This document shows, piece by piece, positions 34,076-39,997 of a stretch of DNA of 39,997 nt. Each line of letters begins with the position of its first letter. Positions within the stretch are counted from its first letter, which is position 1. The position numbers and the translations under genes were made by a program. The notes under the pieces were generated by a model. It was not told the DNA's origin. It searched no databases and worked only from the letters and a program-made list of their open reading frames with translations. Source of the stretch: CAYPIE01 sp964410665 (lineage in GTDB: Bacteria; Planctomycetota; Planctomycetia; Gemmatales; Gemmataceae); assembly GCA_964410665.1 (NCBI GenBank), contig CAYPIE010000055.1:1-39997 (forward strand), written 5' to 3'.

Positions 34076-35320
34076 TCAGCCTGAGGAAGCACGAAGCTGC
34101 CCAAGCAGATCGCTGAGGCGATCGTAGGTGGCATAAGAGATCACCAGCAACAGCGCCAAGCCAAAGCCGCCGAGGAGGTTGAGTACCAGCCCATTGGCAT
34201 AGCGACCCATGACCTGACGGTCGTTCACCAAGATCATCAAGCCAATGCTAATCGCAGGGACTACCAGCAAGGTGGCCGATTGGGCCAGGATGACCGCCTG
34301 GAGGGGATTTTTCTGCAGCAGACTGGCCACCACCATGCCCAGCAGCACGATGCCCAGGGCGAAACGGCGGGGCCAAGGTCCTTCCATCGAGGAGCCTAGC
34401 CCCAGGCTATCGGCCAGCAAGCCGCCGCCAATAATCGCGTTGATCGACAGGGAACTAAAAGCCGCGGCAAACAGCCCGAGGCAGAACACGATCCGCGACG
34501 CGGGCCCGAACAGGGCATCCAGTTGACTGGCCATGTCGGCGGCCGACTGGATGACCACCCCGCGGGGATGCAAAGCAGCAGCGGAGGTCAACAGGATCAG
34601 CAGCGTGATAAGTCCGACCAGGGCAATCCCCACCACGGCATCGCGTAGGCTAATGGGTAACTCCTCGATGGTCCACCCTTTGCGTTGCACCAGATAGCTC
34701 TGATATAACGCGGCGTGCATGACCACAGTGGTGCCAATCAGGGCCGCGACCGTACCGATGGCGCCCTGGGGTAGTGACGGGATGAGTCCGGAAGCAGCGG
34801 CCGGCAAGTTGGGACGTACTACCAACAGGTTGGCGAGGAACGCGGCAATCATGACTAGGACCAGGCCGGTCATCAATTTCTCCACGGCCTGATAGAGATT
34901 GGGCACCAGCAGAACCAAACTCAGCGCCACGACACTACAGACAAACGGCCAAGGCCAGGTAGGACCATCGGTAAGGGAGCTCAGGGCCGTGGCAGCGCCC
35001 AGGTTGTTGCCAATTTGGTAACTGCACGACATCAAGAACGCGGAGATGCCGATGAGCAACGCGAACCAGCGACCGATGCGTCGGGTGATGATGGTCAGAA
35101 ACGAATCGGTCTGAACCGCACCAAAGCGGCCACTCATGACCGTGAAGCCCATCATCGCCACACTGGCGGCCAGCACAACCCAGATGAAAGAGTAGCCAAA
35201 TTTAGATCCAAGTGCCGAAGCGGTGGTCACACTGCCCGGACCAATACATACCGCCGCCACAATCAGGCCGGGTCCCAACACGACAAACAGACCCCGTAAC
35301 CCACGCCAGATTGCTTGCAT
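34076..35320 (-). CDS. Nramp-family transporter without canonical metal ligands
   Basis: This 414-residue membrane protein has the Nramp (NRAMP/MntH) sequence order, with eleven or so helices and a GPGLIVAAVCIGPGSVTTAS first helix. Normal Nramp proteins have DPGN in TM1 and A..M (ATVMPHN) in TM6 as metal ligands. Here those positions are GPGS (27-30) and TTVVMHAA (197-204): Asp to Gly, Asn to Ser, Ala to Thr, Met to Val. The fold is kept, but transport of Mn2+/Fe2+ by the usual site is unlikely; it could carry another ion or solute. The start is at 35320. It lies between the enolase-like and GT39 genes on the same strand. Confidence 0.8.
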   Translation of the reverse strand: MQAIWRGLRGLFVVLGPGLIVAAVCIGPGSVTTASALGSKFGYSFIWVVLAASVAMMGFTVMSGRFGAVQTDSFLTIITRRIGRWFALLIGISAFLMSCSYQIGNNLGAATALSSLTDGPTWPWPFVCSVVALSLVLLVPNLYQAVEKLMTGLVLVMIAAFLANLLVVRPNLPAAASGLIPSLPQGAIGTVAALIGTTVVMHAALYQSYLVQRKGWTIEELPISLRDAVVGIALVGLITLLILLTSAAALHPRGVVIQSAADMASQLDALFGPASRIVFCLGLFAAAFSSLSINAIIGGGLLADSLGLGSSMEGPWPRRFALGIVLLGMVVASLLQKNPLQAVILAQSATLLVVPAISIGLMILVNDRQVMGRYANGLVLNLLGGFGLALLLVISYATYDRLSDLLGQLRASSG

Positions 35321-35378
35321 CGATCCGATTCCTTGCGACTGGTGGAGAACTATAGCGGCGATCCGCCGGCTTCGCGGT

Positions 35379-36782
35379 TTACCCTGCACCTGCTTGCGCC
35401 ACCGGGGTGGGCAAGTGACGGTCCATCGCGGCGAGACGATAGCCAAACCCAGGGCCAGCCAGGGAGGTGCGGTCAATCATCCCATGCCGGCGCTGATAAA
35501 GTCCAGGGTGGACCGCGGCTTCGGCCCGAGAAGCATCGGGGTAAAACTGCATGGCGTTGGTTTCCACCCCTTGGATGGTCGCGGCATGAGCGGCCAGTTG
35601 CACATGGGAGATCTGAGCGAGCATGGGGTTGGTCAGGTCTTGGACCATCACCGGCATCTGATGCGCCTTGGCCCAACACAACGCCAGCAGTGCACCCGTC
35701 TGTGTTTTGCAGGTCTTGAGAGCAACCCCGGACCAGCCGAGCGAACGACCCAGCTGCACTTGCCGCCAGTCGTGGGCGCTCTCATCCAGAAACACCGGTT
35801 TGCGGGCTCCCACCGGACGCGCATCGATCTGATAGGTGTCAAGCTCATACGGGAAGGGCTGTTCGACGTACAGGAGCCGGGCATAGATGGCCGGGTGGTC
35901 GGCCAGCAGTCGGTCGAGAATGTCGGTGACATAGGTCGGATCGGTCACCGTGCAATTGAAATCCGCCGACAGCCAGCGAACATCATGTTCTAATGCCAGT
36001 TGACCGACGCGGAGCAGACGCTGGAAGTCCCAATCAGTGGCGTTGCCGCGGAGTTTGATCTTGAGACACTGCAGGCCATCGCTTTGGATCCACTGGCGTA
36101 GCGTCACGGGGTAACCATCGCGTGGCTCGGTGCCAAGGAGGTCGGCGTTCTCCAGTGGATCCGCGCCGCCAACCAGGTGCCAGGCGGTCAATTGCGGTGG
36201 GGCGGGTTGATGCAGAAAATCGCCGAGCTGGCGGCCGGCAAAGCGGTCGGCTGGCTGCAGGATGGAGGCGAGGTCCAGGTCAAGCCAAGGACGCGCATAC
36301 AGCTGGTAGATGGGCTGGCCGTGGAGTTGGCCATAGGCATCATGGAGAGCTAGATCAAAGGCCGAGCAACAGACCAAAGCGGCCAGCCAAGGAACCGGTT
36401 CGTTTGCATGGGCCGTGCGGATAGCATTGAAGGTGGCTAGTTCGCGTGTCAACACTTCCTCGAGGATCTGATGCCCGACCAGCAGCGGGTGGCCGAAGCG
36501 GTCGATCTCGCTGCCCCAGACGGTCACCAGACGCTCACACAAGGCCAGCAATGCGGTCAGTCGCGCGTGGTAGGGAAGGGGGGAGGGCCAAACCCACTGC
36601 ACATTGAGGGGCGTCTCGCCCCAGCCCTCGGCCACCTGCCCGGCAGGGTTCCGCACCGTTATGCAGACCCGGGCACAGGTGACTTCGGTCAGGGTCTCGC
36701 TGCCGAATTTGAGCGGCATCCGGGTAGCGACGGGCAGGAGATACAACCGGGCGGCCACCGGTCGAGCATCCATGGCATGCAT
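35379..36782 (-). CDS. Mandelate racemase/muconate-lactonizing (enolase superfamily) enzyme
   Basis: This 467-residue protein follows the enolase-superfamily plan. The N-terminal capping domain (RMPLKFGSETLTEV to about 130) leads to the barrel; WLAALVCCSAFDLALHDAYG is the typical link. Catalytic signs are KIK (Lys241, Lys243) on strand 2, metal ligands Asp274 (LSADFN), Glu307 (LYVEQPF) and Asp333 (FLDES), and Lys356 (VALKTCKT) on strand 6. This matches the muconate-lactonizing-like subgroup with two Lys acid/base residues. The substrate is unknown and there is no catabolic neighbour. The barrel is longer than the usual 370 residues because of insertions. The Nramp gene begins 58 bp downstream. 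Confidence 0.85.
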   Translation of the reverse strand: MHAMDARPVAARLYLLPVATRMPLKFGSETLTEVTCARVCITVRNPAGQVAEGWGETPLNVQWVWPSPLPYHARLTALLALCERLVTVWGSEIDRFGHPLLVGHQILEEVLTRELATFNAIRTAHANEPVPWLAALVCCSAFDLALHDAYGQLHGQPIYQLYARPWLDLDLASILQPADRFAGRQLGDFLHQPAPPQLTAWHLVGGADPLENADLLGTEPRDGYPVTLRQWIQSDGLQCLKIKLRGNATDWDFQRLLRVGQLALEHDVRWLSADFNCTVTDPTYVTDILDRLLADHPAIYARLLYVEQPFPYELDTYQIDARPVGARKPVFLDESAHDWRQVQLGRSLGWSGVALKTCKTQTGALLALCWAKAHQMPVMVQDLTNPMLAQISHVQLAAHAATIQGVETNAMQFYPDASRAEAAVHPGLYQRRHGMIDRTSLAGPGFGYRLAAMDRHLPTPVAQAGAG

Positions 36783-36893
36783 TGGCAGTATTTCCTTGGC
36801 AGGGAAAACACAGCATTCGCGAGAAAGTGCAGATCATTCTGGTAACTGCCAGGGGACGCGACAATTGGATTCGACTTTTTCGGGACCCCAACG

Positions 36894-36899
36894 TAGAAT
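36894..36899 (+). promoter_or_regulatory. Possible -10 box of the GNAT gene
   Basis: TAGAAT lies 39 bp upstream of the GTG start and resembles a -10 element; no clear -35 is seen at 17 bp. The 156 bp gap with the divergent enolase-like gene must hold both promoters. Confidence 0.25.
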
Positions 36900-36938
36900 C
36901 TGAGCAGGAAATCTTTTCCTAACACGATCGGATCGAAT

Positions 36939-37706
36939 GTGAGTCCTCCAACGGTGCGATGCTGGGAGGTGGTCGATCCGCGGGATCCAGCCTTATGCCT
37001 GGCCCAGCATCTTTATGAAACCACACAGGCCATCGATGAACAGATTCCTTGGGAGTGGATTGCACGTGTTCCCGAACGGCGACAAGCCTGGTCGCCCGGC
37101 AAATCCCGCCCGCATCTCTTGCTTGCGACGGCACGGGATGATCCCGCTGCCCTCCCGTTAGGCTTCAGCCTCGGAACCTATCTTCCTCAGTTTGGTGGCT
37201 ACATTTCCTACCTCGGCGTGGATCAGCAGGCGCGGCGTCATGGCATCGCCACGAGTCTGTTCACCGAGATGTTTCGCCTGTTGGCCGACGACGCTCGCCT
37301 GGAAGGAGCTACGCTCCCGTTTGTGGTTTGGGAAAGTCGACCGCCCGAAGCCAATAGTTCGCTGGCCACTCGGAAAAACTGGGAGGCCCGGTTGCGGCTA
37401 TTCGAACGCGTCGGTGGCTGGTGGGTGGACGGGCTGACCTTTTGGGCGCCGACCTATGTCCCTGGGGGCGACAACGCCATTGGGTTGCAACTGTTCGTGC
37501 GGCCCTGGGATCTCCTCGCCCACGTCTTCGATGCCCAGCAACTGTGTTGCCTGGCGCAAGGCCTCTACGAACGCATCTATCGCCGCGGTCCAGGAGATCC
37601 GCTGTACGAGCAAACCTTGTCGGCAGCGGTAAGCCCCAGCTTGCGGCCAATCTCGTTGCCCACACGCCCAGTCGAGGTCGAACGGGAGCCACCAGTGAAA
37701 CGCTAG
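36939..37706 (+). CDS. GNAT family N-acetyltransferase
   Basis: This 255-residue protein is a GNAT acyltransferase. The central strands GFSLGTYLPQFGGYISYLGV and the acetyl-CoA loop QARRHGIATSLFTEMFRLL (near 90-108) are the hallmark A motif. The N-terminal region has LYETTQAIDEQIPWEW. A C-terminal extension of about 70 residues rich in Leu, Arg and Pro is atypical. The acetylated target is not known. The frame begins at GTG 36939; no ATG in the same frame lies near it, so the start is uncertain. The gene converges on the DUF1802 gene. Confidence 0.82.
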   Translation: MSPPTVRCWEVVDPRDPALCLAQHLYETTQAIDEQIPWEWIARVPERRQAWSPGKSRPHLLLATARDDPAALPLGFSLGTYLPQFGGYISYLGVDQQARRHGIATSLFTEMFRLLADDARLEGATLPFVVWESRPPEANSSLATRKNWEARLRLFERVGGWWVDGLTFWAPTYVPGGDNAIGLQLFVRPWDLLAHVFDAQQLCCLAQGLYERIYRRGPGDPLYEQTLSAAVSPSLRPISLPTRPVEVEREPPVKR

Positions 37707-37758
37707 GGCGACTTGCAGCCTGTGGGTTTTCCGAACCAGGGTTCCTTCCCTGGCCCGG

Positions 37759-38331
37759 CTATCGGCACCCGGCCTGACGCACGGTCGCGGCTACCTGGGC
37801 GACCTGCTCAGGGGTGAGTACGGGGATCGCGCCAGCCACCGACAGCGGCTGACGCAGTTCGACCCAGGTTTTACAGCCCTCGTATGCCGGTTCCAGCGCG
37901 ATACGATGCGGCTCAGGCATCCGCCACACCCGCACAACCAGTACATACAACCCGGGTTGCCGATAGTGAAACCGCGAGGTCACGGTTTGCTCGGACCAGA
38001 TATGAAGATGTTGGAGTGCCTGAAGCTGGTCGAGGCTGGTTGCCTGAGCGATATGCTCCACCTCGGCGAACAGCTCGATGGCCAACTCCTCGCCGGGGAG
38101 ACTGGTGGTTGCCTGAATCGGATGCCAGAGCTGGGCTGCTTCGGGACGAATGCCGGTTTGCTGTTGATGGACATAGGTCGGATAAATCCAGAAGCGTGCA
38201 TGATCCGGGGTGAATTGCCCCCTCTCCTCGGCAATTCCTCCTTTGCGTAGGATCACGGCCTGTCGCCCACCGACCAGGGCGGCGGCAACCACCGCCCATT
38301 CCTTAAATGCAAATTGCAACACTTCACTCAT
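37759..38331 (-). CDS. DUF1802 family protein
   Basis: This 190-residue protein matches DUF1802, recognised by LQFAFKEWAVVAAALVGGRQ, the ILRKGGIAEERGQF turn, and FWIYPTYVHQQ. These conserved polar residues suggest an enzyme-like pocket, but no function is known. The C-terminal VLTPEQVAQVAATV is helical. It starts five bp after the gpsA stop and is probably translated from the gpsA transcript. It is cytoplasmic by composition. Confidence 0.85.
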   Translation of the reverse strand: MSEVLQFAFKEWAVVAAALVGGRQAVILRKGGIAEERGQFTPDHARFWIYPTYVHQQQTGIRPEAAQLWHPIQATTSLPGEELAIELFAEVEHIAQATSLDQLQALQHLHIWSEQTVTSRFHYRQPGLYVLVVRVWRMPEPHRIALEPAYEGCKTWVELRQPLSVAGAIPVLTPEQVAQVAATVRQAGCR

Positions 38332-38336
38332 AAAGC

Positions 38337-39344
38337 TCAGTACCCATCGTGTTCGTGGCGTAATTCACGTTGCATCAGGGCATTGACGGCGTCTCGGGGT
38401 GCCACCCCCTCAAACAACACCGCATGGACCGCGCAAGTAATGGGCAAGTCTATCTGCAGAGCCTGGGCACGCATATGCACTGCGCGGCAAGTGCCGACCC
38501 CTTCGGCGACCTTCGGCGTGCCCGCTTGGATGGCAGCGAGCGTCTGCCCCTGAGAAAGTTGTTCGCCCAGGCGACGATTGCGGCTATGTCGGCTAAAGCA
38601 GGTGGTCACCAGATCGCCCATCCCGGCCATGCCCGAAAAGGTGTGCGCTTCGGCCCCGAGTTGGATGCCGAAGCGGGTCATCTCGGCCAAACTCCGGGTT
38701 AACAGAGCCGACTTCGCATTATCGCCAAACCCCAGGCCATCGCATACCCCGGCGGCGATGGCAATCACATTCTTTAGTGCGCCGGCCAATTCCACCCCGA
38801 TGACGTCCGTGGAGGAATAGACCCGAAAGCGAATGGAGTTGAACATCCGTTGCAACTCTCCGACCAGGTTCTGGTCCTGGCCCGCAATGACGACTGAGGT
38901 GGGCAGCCCCCGGCTGACTTCTTCGGCATGGCTGGGACCGCTCAGGACAGTGACCTGGGTCGTCCCGAGGCATTCGGTGACGATTTCGCTGGGGCGTTGG
39001 AATGAACGAATCTCAATTCCTTTGGTTAAACTGAGGACAGGAACCTGGACAGGGGTCAGGGCGCGGAAACGTTCCAGTGTCGCGCGGAGATAGACACAAG
39101 GAATGGCGATCACCCAGTAATCGGCCTCCGCCACTGCTTCGTCCACAGACTCGGTCAAGTGCACTTGGGGGGGGATGCGAATGCCGGGGAGTAAGCGAAC
39201 GTTCTCACGATGGGTACGCAACAGGGCGGCATTGGCCGCAAACGCACTCCAAAGCCGGATGCGCTGGCTGCTCTGCTGGCTGAGCATCACTGCTATGGCC
39301 GTGCCCCAAGCCCCATCCCCGAGGATCGCAATGGTTTTGCTCAT
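38337..39344 (-). CDS. gpsA: Glycerol-3-phosphate dehydrogenase [NAD(P)+]
   Basis: This 335-residue cytoplasmic enzyme reduces dihydroxyacetone phosphate to sn-glycerol 3-phosphate for phospholipid synthesis. The NAD(P) loop is ILGDGAWGTA (7-16); SLTKGIE with Lys108, LSGPSHAEE and ELAGALKNVIAIAAG with catalytic Lys191 follow. GMAGMGDLVTTCFSRHSRNR is the substrate loop. Length is typical. The gene and DUF1802 form a two-gene run on the minus strand. Confidence 0.95.
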   Translation of the reverse strand: MSKTIAILGDGAWGTAIAVMLSQQSSQRIRLWSAFAANAALLRTHRENVRLLPGIRIPPQVHLTESVDEAVAEADYWVIAIPCVYLRATLERFRALTPVQVPVLSLTKGIEIRSFQRPSEIVTECLGTTQVTVLSGPSHAEEVSRGLPTSVVIAGQDQNLVGELQRMFNSIRFRVYSSTDVIGVELAGALKNVIAIAAGVCDGLGFGDNAKSALLTRSLAEMTRFGIQLGAEAHTFSGMAGMGDLVTTCFSRHSRNRRLGEQLSQGQTLAAIQAGTPKVAEGVGTCRAVHMRAQALQIDLPITCAVHAVLFEGVAPRDAVNALMQRELRHEHDGY

Positions 39345-39656
39345 CGGGATTGTCTCCGTAGCCCATCCGGTTTGCCCGACTGATGTGGGCGGGTCGGCTC
39401 ACACCTTTTGCCAGGCGAGCTGCTCAGAACGAAGCGCTTGCAGCAGTTTCGCTTTGCTTTCAACGGACGCTTTGCCGATGAAAAGTCGTGTTCGTCGCAC
39501 TTCGGGTGCGATATGGGATGCACCAGTCGTGGGCTATCTTGACATTCTCTTCTGGGCGTGCCCACCGCTGCTGCGATCCGATCGATCGATGCTCGCACCG
39601 GGTGTTTGCATCGTATTCGAAGTTCCGACACGTCGGCCCGCAAGGAGGTTTTCGGA
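39345..39656. other. Intergenic region between gpsA and the small terminal gene
   Basis: This 312 bp divergent gap should hold promoters for both genes. TTGACA at 39539-39544 is a good -35 match on the plus strand, but no clear TATAAT lies 17 bp later. AAGGAGG at 39641-39647 is the ribosome site of the small gene. Short overlapping ORFs exist on both strands without homology. Confidence 0.4.
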
Positions 39657-39881
39657 ATGTCGGTCCCTTTGCGTCTATATACGCTTCCAGAAGATTATGA
39701 TGAGGCACCGCCGCAGGAACCGGCGGTGCGGATCCGACTCGGCGACTTATTACCGCTGGTCGCGCTCGCCCAGCGGAATCACTATATCTGGCTTGAGGAT
39801 TTTCTCGATGATGAGGTGATGGTCACCAATGACCTTTATGACATTTTGCAGGCGTTTCGCAGCATTCGTAGCATCGCTTGA
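39657..39881 (+). CDS. Conserved small protein of unknown function
   Basis: This 74-residue protein reads as an intact small gene. A perfect AAGGAGG sits about nine bases before the ATG. The sequence has SVPLRLYTLPEDYDE at the N-terminus, then LGDLLPLVALAQRNHYIW, LEDFLDDEVMV and TNDLYDILQAFRS. It is acidic and likely helical, with no Cys and no membrane segment. I recall similar short proteins in related planctomycetes but cannot name a family. It is followed by a clear terminator. Confidence 0.65.
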   Translation: MSVPLRLYTLPEDYDEAPPQEPAVRIRLGDLLPLVALAQRNHYIWLEDFLDDEVMVTNDLYDILQAFRSIRSIA

Positions 39882-39937
39882 CGTCCGTCTCTTCTTGACT
39901 CGCAGTCTTGGCATCAAAGCCTAGCATTTACGAACAA

Positions 39938-39964
39938 GTCCCGCGGACCGCGGGGGCTTTTTTT
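39938..39964 (+). terminator. Rho-independent terminator
   Basis: A CCCGC-GGACC-GCGGG hairpin is followed by GGC and seven T, about 56 bp beyond the stop of the 74-residue gene. It is a good terminator for the plus strand. Confidence 0.7.
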
Positions 39965-39982
39965 GGGGGGCGGGGGGGGGGG
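39965..39982 (+). repeat. Poly-G tract
   Basis: Eighteen bases are all G except one C, directly after the terminator T-run. The tract may be hypervariable or, since it lies at the window edge, could contain sequencing or assembly error. Confidence 0.6.
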
Positions 39983-39997
39983 TGTAATGGATGTTTC

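Noticed and set aside
39539..39544. TTGACA as the promoter of the small terminal gene
   Set aside because: No convincing -10 element lies at the proper distance, so it is mentioned only within the gap entry.
1..39997. CRISPR arrays, tRNA and rRNA genes, restriction or toxin-antitoxin systems
   Set aside because: No regularly spaced repeats, no cloverleaf-like sequences and no matching gene pairs were seen by eye on either strand; a covariance-model scan would be needed to exclude a diverged tRNA.

Overview
This 40 kb window most likely comes from a member of the Planctomycetota, probably in the Gemmatales/Isosphaerales area. That placement is inferred from gene content, with no marker gene to fix it. 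The supporting genes are a Ser/Thr kinase with a DWG motif and a long TPR tail, a large PVC-type di-haem cytochrome/DUF6797 protein beside a ThuA protein, DUF1501 and IS66 remnants, a HYExAFE-type protein, a DUF6958 protein, and a giant cadherin-like/FG-GAP protein starting with the planctomycete EPLESR-type N-terminus. Coding regions are moderately GC-rich and Shine-Dalgarno sites are weak to moderate. No rRNA, tRNA or CRISPR array was recognised.

Layout. 1-3.6 kb: two tandem copies of a short hairpin-bearing repeat, then the kinase-TPR gene (minus). 3.6-10 kb: an accessory region with relatively few genes. It holds a decayed DUF1501 fragment, a terminator, ThuA and the PVC cytochrome protein (minus), a truncated YfcE-like phosphoesterase, an IS66 transposase tail and a small DUF6958 gene. 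Two more copies of the repeat lie in direct orientation on either side of the ThuA/cytochrome pair. 10-12.5 kb: an ATP-grasp gene with a tiny overlapping ORF, and a GrpB-family gene (both minus). 12.6-16.4 kb: plus-strand run of ECF sigma factor, THUMP-like methyltransferase, alpha/beta hydrolase and EamA transporter.

16.4-22.6 kb: a compact minus-strand run, in transcription order site-2 protease, hisS, HYExAFE (PD-(D/E)XK-like) protein, xylose-isomerase-like TIM barrel, MFS transporter, and a class-I amidotransferase homologue whose nucleophilic Cys position is Gly. The three genes in the middle overlap by ATGA. 22.7-27.5 kb: a Nudix hydrolase and the giant extracellular-type protein (plus). 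27.6-31.1 kb: a small membrane protein, serS, a DinB-family protein and citrate synthase (minus). 31.3-32.2 kb: a HisA-like TIM barrel facing a small zinc-ribbon gene. 32.3-36.8 kb: a glycosyltransferase 39, an Nramp-family transporter without the usual metal ligands, and an enolase-superfamily enzyme (minus). 36.9-40 kb: a GNAT acetyltransferase (plus), gpsA and a DUF1802 gene (minus), and a 74-residue plus-strand gene with a terminator next to a poly-G tract.

Most of the window is housekeeping (hisS, serS, citrate synthase, gpsA, Nudix) mixed with lineage-specific genes. No complete defence or mobile system was found. The most unusual items are the Cys-less amidotransferase homologue, the ligand-less Nramp protein, the nuclease-like gene inside the hisS run, and the hairpin repeat family around the PVC cytochrome segment.
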